The position numbers and the translations under genes are program-made. Under the pieces are notes generated by a model. That model did no database searches. It saw nothing but the letters and a program-made list of their open reading frames with translations, and was not told where the DNA came from. Positions 22,343 to 33,701 of a stretch of DNA of 64,000 nucleotides are shown piece by piece. Source of the stretch: Hypoxylon rubiginosum (taxonomy: Eukaryota; Ascomycota; Sordariomycetes; Xylariales; Hypoxylaceae); the NCBI GenBank assembly GCA_902806565.1, contig CADCXA010000027.1, positions 1,054,001 through 1,118,000 on the forward strand, written 5' to 3'. Each line of letters begins with the position of its first letter. The stretch's first letter is position 1.

Positions 22343-23058
22343 CGTGGAACTAATGGATTGGTGGTAAATAAGAGTTACGCTGATAGTATCTCGTTGAGAA
22401 GTCCCAGAAGCTTGGTGAATTCGCTATAAATATTAAGAAAGATTCGACTCGTCTATATGCACGCTTAGCGAATGGTGATGACAAATTGATGCTATCTTTA
22501 CCACGCAGTTCACTCCCCATTTCATGTTGATCACTTTCCATTGATGATATCATATTATTTTGATGCAGGTCTACACAGAGGCTCTATGAAAAGACTTGCC
22601 AAGGTAAAATGAGGCTGCGTCGTTCAAATATTAGCCGTGGAGGGAGTGGGATTCCAAGTGCCGCCTTGAGGATCTTACGACATCTGTGTATACGGAGCTC
22701 GCAGTTGATGATATGGATCATATCCATAATGCGTTAGCGCCAAGGCAACAGCTTTCCAGCTGTTATAAATTATAGCAGTCCTGGTGATCTCGTTGCTTAT
22801 TTTCCTCAGCTCACCTAATTTGTCAATCCTACGGCCATTATGATGTTTTTGTAGCGGTAGCAATGCTCTGCGCTCCGGTCGTAGGTAGTTAATAACAGAT
22901 TATCGACGTAACTAACACCGATGATACACAACTCTATCAATGCCTTACAAGAGCAAAAGTAGTATCTCGGCTCCTCAGTGCGTGAACGCTCTAGGAGATG
23001 AGCAGCTGTTAGGGATCTCGTCAAAGACGCTGTTGGATTACCGTCTACCTGTACCTAC
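22343..23058. other. Intergenic, no gene seen
   Basis: Promoter side of the secreted-protein gene and 3' flank of the oxidoreductase. A near-palindrome around GATATGGATCATATCC at 22711-22726 is the only visible structure. Confidence 0.45.
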
Positions 23059-24429
23059 CTATGTATACGTACTCGTAGGTCTTAGGGGCAATTTTGCAGC
23101 GGTGTAAGCCATGTCGATCATCTTCATAGTATTGATCGAGTCAGTGCCGTCGACCCATTGTCGCACTTCTCGCCCCCGAACTTTGTTAACGAACTGCTCC
23201 AGCTGGTATCGGTAAGTCGGCCAGTGAGCCTCTCCCGGCTGATCGATGCTGGCATCGTGGAACGAGTAGGCCTTGATCGTTTTACTATCCTTCCATCTCT
23301 TAATGTGCCCGGATGTGTCCCCGACTTTTCGCAGCACGAATTCGTCGTCGACCTGGATGGAATGGAAAAAGGCCGGCTGGACGAAAGTGGTGAACTTGAT
23401 CTTGCGTGTCCGCAACACTTCCTGTCCTTCCGGTACGTCGATACCGGCCTCTGCACTAGACACCACAATTGGCCTGTGAGTTACGTGAATGTCGGGCGAG
23501 AGGTGGTCAAGCGGAGCTTTCAGGTCGCCTTCCATTTCACCGTATACGCCACCTGGAAACCGATATCGCGCCTTGTATAAACGGTCGCACCTCTCGTCGT
23601 AAGTCCCGGATTGCGTAGTGCATTCCTCGCACTCCTCCGCCACGGCCCCAAATACACGAGTTAAAGAGCTTGCCGTGTACGCGCCGAGGTCCATGAGTGC
23701 ACCGCCGCCAAGGTCGAACCGGTACCTGATGTCGTCCGCAGCAAACTTCCATCTCGGGACCCATATCACGGCCTTGGCGCTAGAGACGGCGGCGGGTGTA
23801 ACGTAAGACATGAACGCCGTCCAGGCCGGATGAAAGAGATAGTGCGCTGCTTCTAGGAGAACCGGGGCTGAGGGCCCGTCGAGAAGCGGACTCCTGAAAA
23901 GAGCCTCGGCTTCTGTCGCATTATTCACCGACGGCTTTTCTAGAAGAACGTGTTTTCCAGCCTTGAGCGCGCGAAGTGCCCACTCGAAATGCAAGCCATT
24001 GGGAAGCGGAATGTAGACACAATCAATATCGGGGCTGTTGAGGATGTCTTTGGACACTGGTTAGAAATTGGTCTCTACTGATTAGTGAATGCCGAGGCCT
24101 GCTTACCCTCATACGTATCCGCCACCTTCGGTATGCCATGCTTCTGCGCATATGCTTTCGCCTTTTGGGGGTCTCGGGCAGCTACAGTTTGGACTACAAC
24201 ATCTGGATGAGATTTCGCAGGAATAATAACAGCTTGCGGTCTGCGTTGCATTAGTGAATCTGATGATCAAAAGCTAAAGGCGTTGATACGACGCTGCTGG
24301 AAGTCTTATAACTTACCCGATATCTGCAGCACCAAGTATTCCAAATCGAAGCGGCGCAGTCGACTTGGTTACTTCAGGTGGATTAAAAATCAGCCAGTTT
24401 CGGCGCGCGAGACCAAAGAGCGATGCCAT
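23059..24429 (-). CDS. Gfo/Idh/MocA-family NAD(P)-dependent oxidoreductase
   Basis: Three exons on the minus strand, 24317-24429, 24107-24240 and 23059-24056, encode 414 residues. The N-terminal Rossmann fold is seen as RFGILGAADIG; the second strand ends AARDP; and the family catalytic Lys motif is present as LLEKPS, followed by the C-terminal alpha-beta domain (FDLGGGALMDLGAY). This resembles fungal dihydrodiol or D-xylose 1-dehydrogenase-like proteins (NADP-dependent oxidation of a sugar or diol), but the substrate cannot be read from sequence. Cytosolic, with no targeting signal seen. Confidence 0.85.
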
Positions 24430-24743
24430 GACAAATGATTACAACGTGTTGGCGATATAGGTACGTTTACGACTGAATGTTTATGAAACAGCATCGTCAA
24501 AAGGATGGCTCGCCATTATAAAGCTGACCTTTAGGTCGAAAATCGATTGGTCATACACATGATCAACTGACCAGGGTCCCATCCAGAAATAGCCTACAGC
24601 TACCTCAGCTACCTATCTTAAAATGGAGTGTCGTCTGTCAATTCACTGGATTCCTAAACGTAGCGCGCAAAGCCGTATGAAGCATTACTGGGTAAGCGTC
24701 ACGCTCGCTCATAGACCATATAATCTACCAAGTTCACGCCCTC
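24430..24743. other. Intergenic, no gene seen
   Basis: Promoter of the oxidoreductase and 3' flank of the thioesterase-like gene. Nothing else seen. Confidence 0.45.
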
Positions 24744-25899
24744 TCACAATGAAGCCTTAGTTGAAGACGCTCTTTTTGCCGTATTCCTCTCCATGCTCAT
24801 TATCAAGGCAATCTGGTGACTCAACACCACCATCTCACCCTCGGCGTCTCTCACCTGCACCTCGAGATCGAACCTCCCGTCCCTGATCTGCTTGGACGTC
24901 ACCCGCACGGCCAGCCACTCCACCCCGTCTTCCGGCAGGGCCGTCTTGACCTCCAGGTTCATCACGACGGTGGGGAACCACAGGCTCTGGCGTGCTTCTA
25001 CCTGTCCTTCTCCGTCCCGATCTTCTTCTTCTTCTCCTCCCCTGCCGTCGGAAGCGTCCCTACGGCCCCGCTTGCGCGACGGCGGGGCCAGAAGGAGCTC
25101 GCGCAGCTCCGGCGCCGCTAGGTAGGCGTGCAGGTTGATCGGGAACGAGTCCGCGACGTAGGGAAGCGCCGCCTGCGTGATGCGCTCCCCGCTCGCCGCG
25201 CGAACCCACATGTCCAGCACCCCGGGCGTCTGCGGGTGACCGCGCGGGAGGTAGAAGTGCCAATTGCGCAGCGAATTTAGGAGCCCGGACGCCGGTCCGG
25301 GCAGCAGCTTTGCTTCCTCCCACGCGTTGTCGCCGGCGCTAGTCTTCAGCGCCCCGAAGTCGGGGAGGGGCTCGGGCAGGGCGGCGGCTGGGGAGGACTC
25401 GTAGCCCGTCGGCATGGATATGCCGCTGAAGGTGCGCAGGTTTGTGTAGGTGGCGTATGCAAGGACGACGCGATGTGAAACAGATGGCGTGATCCATGGC
25501 GCTTGTGGCTTGAGGCCGCCTTGCCACAGCGTTAGGTGCACCGTCGATAGTAGCGAACGGCCCAGCTTCACATCCTCGATTACGATGACGGCAGGACCAG
25601 GGGATGTCCGAGCTGGGTATTCAAAATGTGCAGTGAGGGCATCGGGCTGGTCGCGCTCGCAAAGGTATGCGCTCGCGGCAGCGAGCATGCACGAGCCTAC
25701 ATACCCGCCGTTTGGTACTACTCCAGGTCAGAAAGCTTACTGCTACCTTTCCTAGGCGCGTGAGGCTGGAAGGCTTATTACCTGCGCCGATGCAGTAGTT
25801 TTCATTGAGATTAACTCTGTACGTATGAGAGTCTAGCCTATCAAAGTTGATGGCATCGGATAATGGGACACAGGTCCATTCTGTGTTCCTTGGGGCCAT
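24744..25899 (-). CDS. Acyl-CoA thioesterase-like protein (TesB-type hot-dog)
   Basis: Two exons on the minus strand, 25782-25899 and 24744-25717, encode 363 residues. The splice restores the diagnostic GAVPNGGYVGS motif of fungal thioesterase-like proteins, immediately after IN...YCIG. The first hot-dog domain continues with LTAHFEYPARTSPGPAVI and a following beta sheet; the second carries PTVVMNLEVKTALP. TesB-like proteins hydrolyse acyl-CoA or act in acyl transfer. Here the substrate is unknown, and a charged low-complexity insert (a Glu/Arg-rich run near residues 245-270) separates the halves. The GC-rich central part makes many shadow frames. Confidence 0.8.
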
Positions 25900-26781
25900 G
25901 GCGAGATGATGACGAAATACCTGTCTGAAAGACCACCTAGGTACCTCCTGCGTAGTGCCAGCGAAGCTGCCACAGCGTCAGAGCGTTAGGGCGATGAAAG
26001 GTTTAGAACGGGTTGTTGGTGTAGGGCGGATATGAAGCTGTCGTGCAACCACAATTTGGAGGCAGGTATCCCTTTACTCTCTATTATTTCTAGACGACCG
26101 CCAACGTTTCAAGATCAAGCTCGAGATACCCATGAATAAATAGCTGCGCCTTTCTATCTAAGATTAACGGTAATTTATGCTACATACTAACATGCATTTC
26201 GACCTGGAACGCGAGGGCTTCCCATCTCCCACCTCCCTACATATTACGCCGTCCACTAGTGCTTACAAGGTAGCAAAGCGGCCAATTAGATATTGGTTCA
26301 TCAGAGCTTCAACCGAGGTCAGTCTGTAAGAGTCAGCGCAGGGACAAGGATTTAGGAGCCTTCGTTTAAGCATCCGCGAGAATCTTGTGTACTGAATAGT
26401 TACGCTTGGATGTCTACAGTATTCTCAACTTCAAAGACCATCTTTACTGCCATCCTTGAAAAGTAGTGAGAGGTTCAATCATACCTATTCCGAAAAGTGG
26501 TATCATTATCAACTTCTCTTTATTTCATTGGTACCGTCACAATTTCACCGTCCAATCAGATACTTAGAACCGCCCTGCACTTTTCAACCTTTTCCTTTGC
26601 GATTCTATTGTAACAGGGTTTCTAAAAGTGTAAATGGTATAGAAAGGTCATGCAAAATGAGTTTTATTGAATTATATTGACTATTGGTCTTTTTCAGGGG
26701 TGGTGGAAAATATTAATTAATTTTATCCCCAGCTGAAGGATGGGTTACGCAGCTATATATTCCATAACAACAAAGCACTTT
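25900..26781. repeat. Intergenic with one copy (A) of a dispersed repeat
   Basis: No gene seen. The segment 26539-26583 matches 35532-35576 at about 40 of 45 bases, and a second block at 26736-26755 matches 35642-35660; the spacing differs, so one copy carries an insertion or deletion. An ACCTAGGT palindrome lies at 25935. This is likely a decayed mobile-element remnant of unknown type. Confidence 0.5.
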
Positions 26782-26957
26782 CCATCGGCCGGGAGATCCT
26801 CTAACCACTAGGCCACCGATGGTGGCCCAAGTGGCCTAATAGCCCAGTGGTTAGAGTGCGAGAACCCGGCCCCGCCCCGCGCCCGGCCCCTCAGTAAAAT
26901 CCTCCCGAGGATTTTCGTAAGCCAGGTTCGAGCCCCGCCGGGGGGCTCGAACCTGGC
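26782..26957. repeat. tRNA-derived, palindromic repeat (SINE-like remnant)
   Basis: On the plus strand there is an A-box-like TAGCCCAGTGG near 26840 and a B-box-like GGTTCGAGCCC near 26925, the internal RNA polymerase III promoter elements. Both also occur inverted: CTAACCACTAGGCCAC at 26801 opposes GTGGCCTA...AGTGGTTAG at 26831-26854, and 26921-26936 forms a perfect 16-base stem with 26942-26957. A further 8-base hairpin lies at 26897-26916. The A-B distance is too long and the ends do not pair as an acceptor stem, so it is not a normal tRNA gene. Confidence 0.5.
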
Positions 26958-27152
26958 TGAGCTTTTGCATTTGTTTTCTAACTTGTAATCAACCACACAA
27001 AGATTGTCTTTGGCTTACGCCTAGTAAATTCGCTAATGCTAAAAGGTATCCAAGCATCTAGTCATAAGCATGCAGTGGTATGTACATAAACGCTTTCCAA
27101 ACTCCGCTGATGAAGGTACTACCATACAGCGACACAACAGTTACGAACGAAC

Positions 27153-27881
27153 TTATAGGATCTTGCTGACGAGATCGGTAACAGGCGCAAGGATTCCACC
27201 GGCAACCTTCTCGATGTCGCCAACGAGGCCCTGGACTTCCGAGACGACGGGACCAGTAATGTCACCAACAGCACCAAGAGCAAGGCTGACAATAGGCTTG
27301 GCAATGGGCTCAACGGTAGACAGGACAAGCTGGAGCTCGGGCTTGACAGCCTTAAGGACATCTATTGATTCGTTAGCACTGCGCCGACATCTCAAGCCGT
27401 ATTAGTACGTACCAGCACCAACGCCGTTCACTACCTGCTGGGCAGTGGTCTGAAGACCGGTGGCAATGGACAGGACGCCGTTCAGCAGGTCGGGAAGACC
27501 GCTAAGCTCATCCTGGGCGAGAGCCGGAACGCCCTCGGTAACGAGGGGAAGGACGGCGCCGACGATCTTGGTGACCTCGCCGGCAATGCTGAGGAGCGAC
27601 TGTTCAAGCTGGGGGACGAGGGCAGTGCTGTTGGCACCGCCGCCGATGCTGACAACCAACTTGGCTACACATATGGTTAGCTGGGAAGTGATGGCAAGTC
27701 AAAAATGTCGGGACATACAGATGCTCTGAAGTTCACCCTGGACGGTGGTCTGGACGGTGGTGACAGTGGAAGTAGCAGTGCTGATGACCTGCAGGGCACG
27801 GGCATGAGACTGGTGGACGGCCGGGGCGGCGAGGGCAGAGCCCATGGAGAAAGCAGCGAGAGCGAAGTTAGTGAAACGCAT
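27153..27881 (-). CDS. Secreted hydrophobic helical protein, function unknown
   Basis: Three exons on the minus strand, 27719-27881, 27413-27664 and 27153-27361, encode 207 residues. A clear signal peptide (MRFTNFALAAFSMGSALAAPA, cleavage near ALA|AP) is followed by a cysteine-free mature chain of amphipathic helices rich in Val, Leu, Ala, Gly, Ser and Thr, with repeated small-residue/Val-Leu patterns. It resembles in style the hydrophobic surface-binding and cell-wall galactomannoprotein families of fungi, but I see no diagnostic motif. Expected at the cell surface or secreted. No GPI signal is evident. All three introns are short and canonical. Confidence 0.7.
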
Positions 27882-30508
27882 GTTGACTGTTGGTAAGGTT
27901 TATGTGGGGAGACGGATTATAATTAGAAGCAGGGAGAAATAGCTGAAGAGCCTAAAGATATCAAAGAGTGACTAAGTTGGAAAAGTGTAGAGAGAGACTG
28001 AGTGAGAGACACTGTAAGCTGATCGTTGGATGATGAAGCAAGAGAAAACTGTCGATGAGGCCGACTGGCGATGGCAGATATATACATCCCGAGGCTACCG
28101 GGTCACGAAAGCGAACCCCTGGATTTTGCAAACATGTCGCCCACGCTGGTACTTTCCATCGTACACTCTGGCAAGCCTAACATCCTAGGTTCCGATGGCG
28201 TCACTGGGTCAAAGGAGGTCAGGGACTGGAATAGGGATGGACGTTTCCCCTGTTCACCAGCGATCTTCAGGCACAACGGATTGGCGAAGCATGGATAGTA
28301 CACGAGAATGGATACCGACACGATGGCTTATGCCGGACTTGCGGTGTTTTGGTGGTAAGTTCCAAGTCGGAATTGTCCTGCAATTCCAAGTACGAGTGGA
28401 TCTATCACCGTGGGTTGCAATCCAACGCCGCGGATGCTGGCCAAAGGACGCAAGGGTTGCTGTCGTCCCCGCGTGGAGCACCATGGGTAGAAGAGCCGAT
28501 CACAATGTTACCTACACCTGCCAGACCTACCCAGTACATCCAAAAGCCCATTTACATCCAATGGGGTTTATTGCACCTACAAAGCGACAGATGACGAAGT
28601 TAGAGGCGCAGTTTTACCCTTTTTCTGTTTTTCCTTCGCTTAGACTAGGAAGAGATTTAGCAAGGAGTAGATGGTCCCGAATTCCGCCATACTTCTGAAA
28701 ACCCCAGCCCGTGGTCAACCTCTGAGTCGAATATCAACACTTTGGGTACCATGTCGAGATATCCACTCGAGGTGCCTCAGCTAGTGTTGATCTAAAGCAA
28801 AAGAGCCATGTCGGCGGTTATCAAACAGCCTAACTTCCTAGCTAGGCCGATCACAACTAATACTGAATTGGCAGATTGGTGCCTGAGAATCTTTTGAAAA
28901 ATGGGGGCCGACGACAACAGCGCAGCCCTGTAAGAACGGGAGGCTTGCATTGGCCCGCACGTGGTTGATGCTGAAAACCGAATGGCGGTCGCGACGGATT
29001 GTCGTCGGCGATCTCATGTCAACTTCGAGATGGAGAAAGCTGGAAAGATGAGCATATTCACCGACATATTGACTTCAACGGAAGTTCGCTAGGTCTCAAT
29101 TGGTGGGATTCCACTCCTAATCCTCAAGAAGGGTGGCAGTTGGACGATGATAATATTTGTGTAGTTTCATTCGTCGTCCCTCATTAACTGCCGTAAGGTC
29201 GCAATATTGAAGACTTATTATTATCGTTATGCTCTCCGATATCCGTCACTGCATATTATTAGCTGCAAGTGATCCTTATTTCTCCTTTCCACATGGCCTG
29301 TAAGATTTACGTCATTTCAGCAGCTTGGCCCTTGTTCCTGCAGCGCTGAATTTGAACCCCTGAACGCCCGATGTTACCATATTAGCACAGACAATTATAA
29401 AGGAATTTCTTAGTAAGTTAGGCGATGGTACAGCCCCTATTGTAGCATCTTCTTTAATAGGCAAGATAGAGAATACATAAGTTTCCCACCGTTTCAATGT
29501 GGGTTGGTTGGCAATATTTTTTCGTCCGCATTCTCGATATTGAAGCCACGATAATTGCGGACATCTTTCTGCTTTCTTTCACTTTCACTCAGTCTGCCAG
29601 GTTCACCTCATAGATGAGCGGCCGTGCTACTTCGGCAAAGTTAGAAATGTCTTTCTCATTTGATACAGAAACCTTCCGAGCACGACCAGGAGTCAATTTG
29701 ACCTTCGTAGGAGCTATCGCTCTGAGCTATGAGGTATTCCGATAAGATGTAGTGGATCTGGCATGTCAGGTACGGTTTAGAGGACATGGCATGCTTTAGA
29801 TGCCTAGGTGCTTACTCAACTCCGTTTCTGATGGTCGCAAGGCAGTGAAGGTCAGTTGGCTTTGACTAATATGTGTTATGAGACGTACCCTATTCTCGAC
29901 ATTTCCTAAGCTATTCGCTCCCAAATGACCCACACCTTCTTTCTAGGATGGCATACTACTCTTGATGTTTAAAATACTCCCATATCGCTAAATTGTGTCT
30001 TTAGTACTCATCCCCTTGGCTCAAGGCTTGTTTCTCGGCTACTGGGTGTAGTGCACGGGTAGACGGAACTTGTGCCCACTAAATAGAACGGGCCGTCCTT
30101 ATTTCAAGTGGATACCATTATGTGTTGCGGAACTGTCTGTTGAGTATATCATGTTGAGTTTCGATGCCGAGATTAGTAGACCTCCTAGGAGTAATTGTAC
30201 TGAGCACTAGCGATAGACCAAAGGTAGCAGACTCGATATGTTCGGCTTAGTTAAACCTCATAGGCAATAGAGACTCAAGCTTGAAATATACTCGGCTCAG
30301 GGTCCTATATTGGGAGAGTAGTAAATTATTGAGCTAGAGACTAGCCTCGGAGAGTTGGGTAATCTCTTTGCTAGCAGTACTTTAGATTGAGGCTAAGAAT
30401 GAGGCTCATCTTGTTGAAGATACTTTGGGTACTTCATGAAATTCTATATCCAATTTTAAATATTGACAGAGCAGAATCGTAGTGTCCTTTTCTTAAGGAG
30501 ACAAAGCT
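27882..30508. other. 2.6-kb gap with no supported gene
   Basis: Longest stretch without a recognisable gene outside the AT-rich element. Open frames at 28071-28698 (both strands) have no signature and no consistent splice sites. Composition is ordinary. It may hold untranslated sequence, a non-coding RNA or decayed repeats; none can be shown by eye. Confidence 0.4.
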
Positions 30509-31704
30509 TCACGCCACTTTCGCCAAAACATCATCAGTATACGACCATAGCTCGCTCGCCAGTTCTTCGCTCTTTGCGAATTTATCCAACTTGTTATTGC
30601 TCAGTACTCCAACAGGCATATAAAATGCTCCATTGACCAAGTCGTCCCTCTTCGCACCCGCGGCCACCCAGAGCTGGCTCAGACAGCCCTTCTTTGGCTC
30701 CACGACGCCACCACCCATCAGCCAGATTGTGCTGTATATAAATGCCCTTCTCATAGCCGGCAAGTTGTTGACTAGGTCTGTAGCTACGACACCGGGATGA
30801 ACCGAAACAGCTTTGATGCTAGGATAGCGACGGGCAATCTCGGCTGCGTAGAGTATGTTTGCTATTTTGCTCTGCCTGTAGAAGCTCACTGATCAGCCAT
30901 TTTCAACCCCAGAAGCTGACCATTCTTTAAGGAAGAGAGGCCTAATCATTGACGGCAAGTTGTAGGAAAGCGGCGACTTACCCGTAGCGAAGGTTGATCC
31001 CAAGCAGGGTTAGATCCTCTTGCTTCGTTCTGAGTGTAGAGAACGCGATACCGTTCTTTGGGTGCCCTCTCCAGCCGGTGGATGTGAGAGATACGAGTCG
31101 AACATCCGATCCTGGCAACTCGGCGGTCCTGACCATGGTCGGCAGGAGCTTTTGGATGATTATGGCGTGGGCTAGATGATTAACCGCGAAGTGTATCTCG
31201 AGGCCGTCCTCGCTCAGCGTCGGTGGAGTATCCATGATACCTGCATTGCACCTATTAAACGTTGCAGGTTAGTAAGGTATTGCCTGCTGTAGATGCTAAT
31301 CAGGGGTATGAGAGATGGCTGACATGAGAAGATCGAGTCGGTCGTGGGAAAATTGATCGCACGCTCTCTTAACGGAAGATAAAGACGCCATGTCCATCTT
31401 CATGAAGGTTATACCAACATTTGGGTTCGTCTTCTTCACATCTGCAATGAGCGATTCGCCGGCTTCGGTATTGCGTCCGGTGAAGTAGATGTGAGCAGGG
31501 TCATGCTTCGCGAGGGCTTCGACCGATTCTTTACCTAGACCAGCGGTGCCTTCAAATAGTTAGCTCTGTTCATAATCTTTGACTGTCTTCTAGCATCAGG
31601 TGAGATGGTGGAAATGACGAACCGCCTGTGACGAAAATGACTCTACCCTCAAGGGACGGAATCTCCTTTTCCGGATCGAAATTTACGAACCCAGAAATCG
31701 ACAT
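30509..31704 (-). CDS. SDR, retinol-dehydrogenase-like
   Basis: Four exons on the minus strand, 31623-31704, 31324-31549, 30982-31251 and 30509-30884, encode 317 residues. Splicing restores the dinucleotide motif TGGTAGLGK, then MCNAGIM, and the active-site region SLTSTG ... YRQSK with the SHPG-like VSVHPGVVATD. The extended C-terminus fits the retinol-dehydrogenase/WW-oxidoreductase-like SDRs of fungi. Intron 1 begins GTTCGT and intron 2 GTCAGC, both weak donors, and intron 3 uses an acceptor (CAGTGAG) that leaves an odd GFY before the catalytic RQSK; that junction is less sure. Substrate unknown. It lies about 730 bases from the bZIP-like regulator. Confidence 0.8.
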
Positions 31705-31824
31705 AGTGATGACAATTTGGGTGACGTTGGATCACGAAGAAAACACTATTAATGCACTATTAATGGATGAAAACGAGGTAAACCGATTGTCGTGAGCGCT
31801 GTTTGTCTTGAACTTGGCTAGACT

Positions 31825-32070
31825 CTACAGAATTATGTCTACAGAGTGCAGGCTACGGTTAAAACGGAACTGAGTAAGCCGTCCGCGGGCGGAGATGAGG
31901 GCTTTTATCCATTTCAATCGATTCATCTTGGAGAAGGGGCTCAAGCTATGCTCTGCTGCTAGAAATTTAGCGTCCAATCTTCGCCGTCTACTTAGCTCAC
32001 CTGATGGACTTGAGATACCAAAATCGTCAATGTGATGTTCTTTGATGTCGGGAGGAGGTTCCAAAACCAT
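31825..32070 (-). CDS. Possible exon of an unrecognised gene
   Basis: An open frame on the minus strand of 81 codons encodes a protein-like sequence with a Pro/Asp start and a basic C-terminal half. The frame is open further upstream to about 32115, and a second protein-like frame lies near 32150-32290 next to a GTAAGT donor at about 32144. No single splice pair joins them convincingly, so this may be a decayed or mis-assembled gene, or coincidence. I do not recognise a family. Confidence 0.25.
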   Translation of the reverse strand: MVLEPPPDIKEHHIDDFGISSPSGELSRRRRLDAKFLAAEHSLSPFSKMNRLKWIKALISARGRLTQFRFNRSLHSVDIIL

Positions 32071-32431
32071 AACAGGGGCGTATGCAGGATAAGCAGATGG
32101 CAGATACGCGATTCCCGTTCTAGCTTGGCTTAGATGGGACTTACCGGATCCATGAAACCATGCGATCTGATTCGGACAGTTCTAACGCGCCGAAGCCGTT
32201 CCGTTCCAAGATGCACCAGGAATGGAACATTGGCATTAGCATTCACTATGGATAGGATGGATTCGTCATCCGACCGAAAATCGACTGAGGCTCAGCCAGG
32301 CTTCGGGGAAAACGCAATTTGGAGACGCGCAATAAGCAGTGTGCATGAAATCGATCCAAGGATTAAGTCTCTGGAAATCGTATTTCCAGGCATAGCCTTC
32401 TAAGCCAGCGGAAATAGCGAGATACTGTATA

Positions 32432-33588
32432 ATGGAGTATCGGGTTACAGCAATGAAACAGCTACGCGAGGTAAACCCTTCACCCCTTAAATTCCCCTAG
32501 TACTCCGGAGAGAACAAGTCTCTGATATTCCCGTAGGCGCGCGTGAATGACGATGATTGGACTGGCTTGGCTGATCCAGCCGAACGGAGAAGACGACAGA
32601 ATCGTCTACACCAGAGGGCCTGGCGTAGGTTCAGGGTGCTCCTCATATTTGACTCGACGCCGCTCATCCTGAAAACGTTATAGGTCGAAAGAAGGCAGCC
32701 CAGGATTATAATGATCAGCTCCAGTCGAAAGAGACAGTCGAACCTAGAGATCACAGACGGGCGGAGAGAACTAGGCCGGGTGCGGATGATTCATTGGGAC
32801 GAGGAGTTACGGATATTATCACAGCCCATCTTAGCATACCGTTCGATCTTTATGAGCATCTCAAGCCTTTTAGTTACTGGGAGGGGCTTGCGCTACAGCT
32901 TGGATCACTGGACATTTCCAAAAGGGTACCTGGACACTCACATTCAAACCCTAGCCAATGCTTGCACCTCGAACATGAACCGAAATATGATGCAAGGGGT
33001 CATACAAAGTTAATTCCACCCATGATTCCTTATCTCAATAGCGACAACCGGCCCAGCGAGATCGACCCAAAGTTCACTTTTCCGCTCTCTGCCGACCACC
33101 GACTGCTCATGCTAGTCCAATACAACGTCCTCCGAGCCTGTCTAACAAATATGTTTATATTGTCAATCCTTGGCCGGATACCCCTCGAGTGTGGAGCTGC
33201 TTTAAGCATCAAAGACCTACCGTCTTCGCCCGATAGCATACCGCCTTCATTGCAGGCGACGAAGCTCCAGGAGCAAATTACGCATGATGTATGGGTCGAT
33301 ATCTTTCCTTGGGCTAGCATGCGGGATAACCTGCTACTGAATCGCGGCAAGTTCGACGAAGACGACCTCTGCGTGGATGTAATGGGCGGGCTATACGAAG
33401 GGTTCAACGAAGTGGAAACAAGAGGGTTAATAGTATGGGGCGAGCCATGGTCAGAAACCGGTTGGGAGGTCAGCGAGGGCTTTGCGGTTAAATGGTCCTT
33501 TCTACTCCAGGGCTGCCACACTCTAGTCGAGGCTACCAATAAGTGGAGGGAGGCTAGGGGGGAAGAGAGACTGGTTATAGATGTATGA
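32432..33588 (+). CDS. bZIP-like transcription factor with DUF3425 domain
   Basis: Exons 32432-32470, 32537-32624 and 32684-33588 encode about 343 residues. Exon 2 encodes [25 protein letters not shown] and splicing adds RRKKAAQ, the atypical basic region of fungal bZIP/DUF3425 proteins. The large last exon carries the DUF3425 domain at the C-terminus, with [33 protein letters not shown] and GWEVSEGF. A long leucine zipper is not evident. The first exon is small and its ATG is uncertain (32432 or 32453). Such factors sit in the nucleus, often beside metabolic genes, and here lie between an SDR and an amidohydrolase. Confidence 0.75.
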
Positions 33589-33701
33589 AAGCTTCAGGTG
33601 GACTCTATATGTCTATTTTTACGAGGCACATGGTCCTTCGTCGCAGATTCATGGCTTAGGTACCTGGTACCAGGTAAGACTTAAACTAGCCTCACGAAGA
33701 A

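Noticed and set aside
26839..26936. A functional tRNA gene
   Set aside because: A and B boxes are there, but the spacing is too long, no anticodon arm or acceptor stem can be drawn, and the region is palindromic.
28195..28698. A 167-residue open frame as a gene
   Set aside because: Composition is not protein-like, no splice sites or family motif support it, and the opposite strand is open too.
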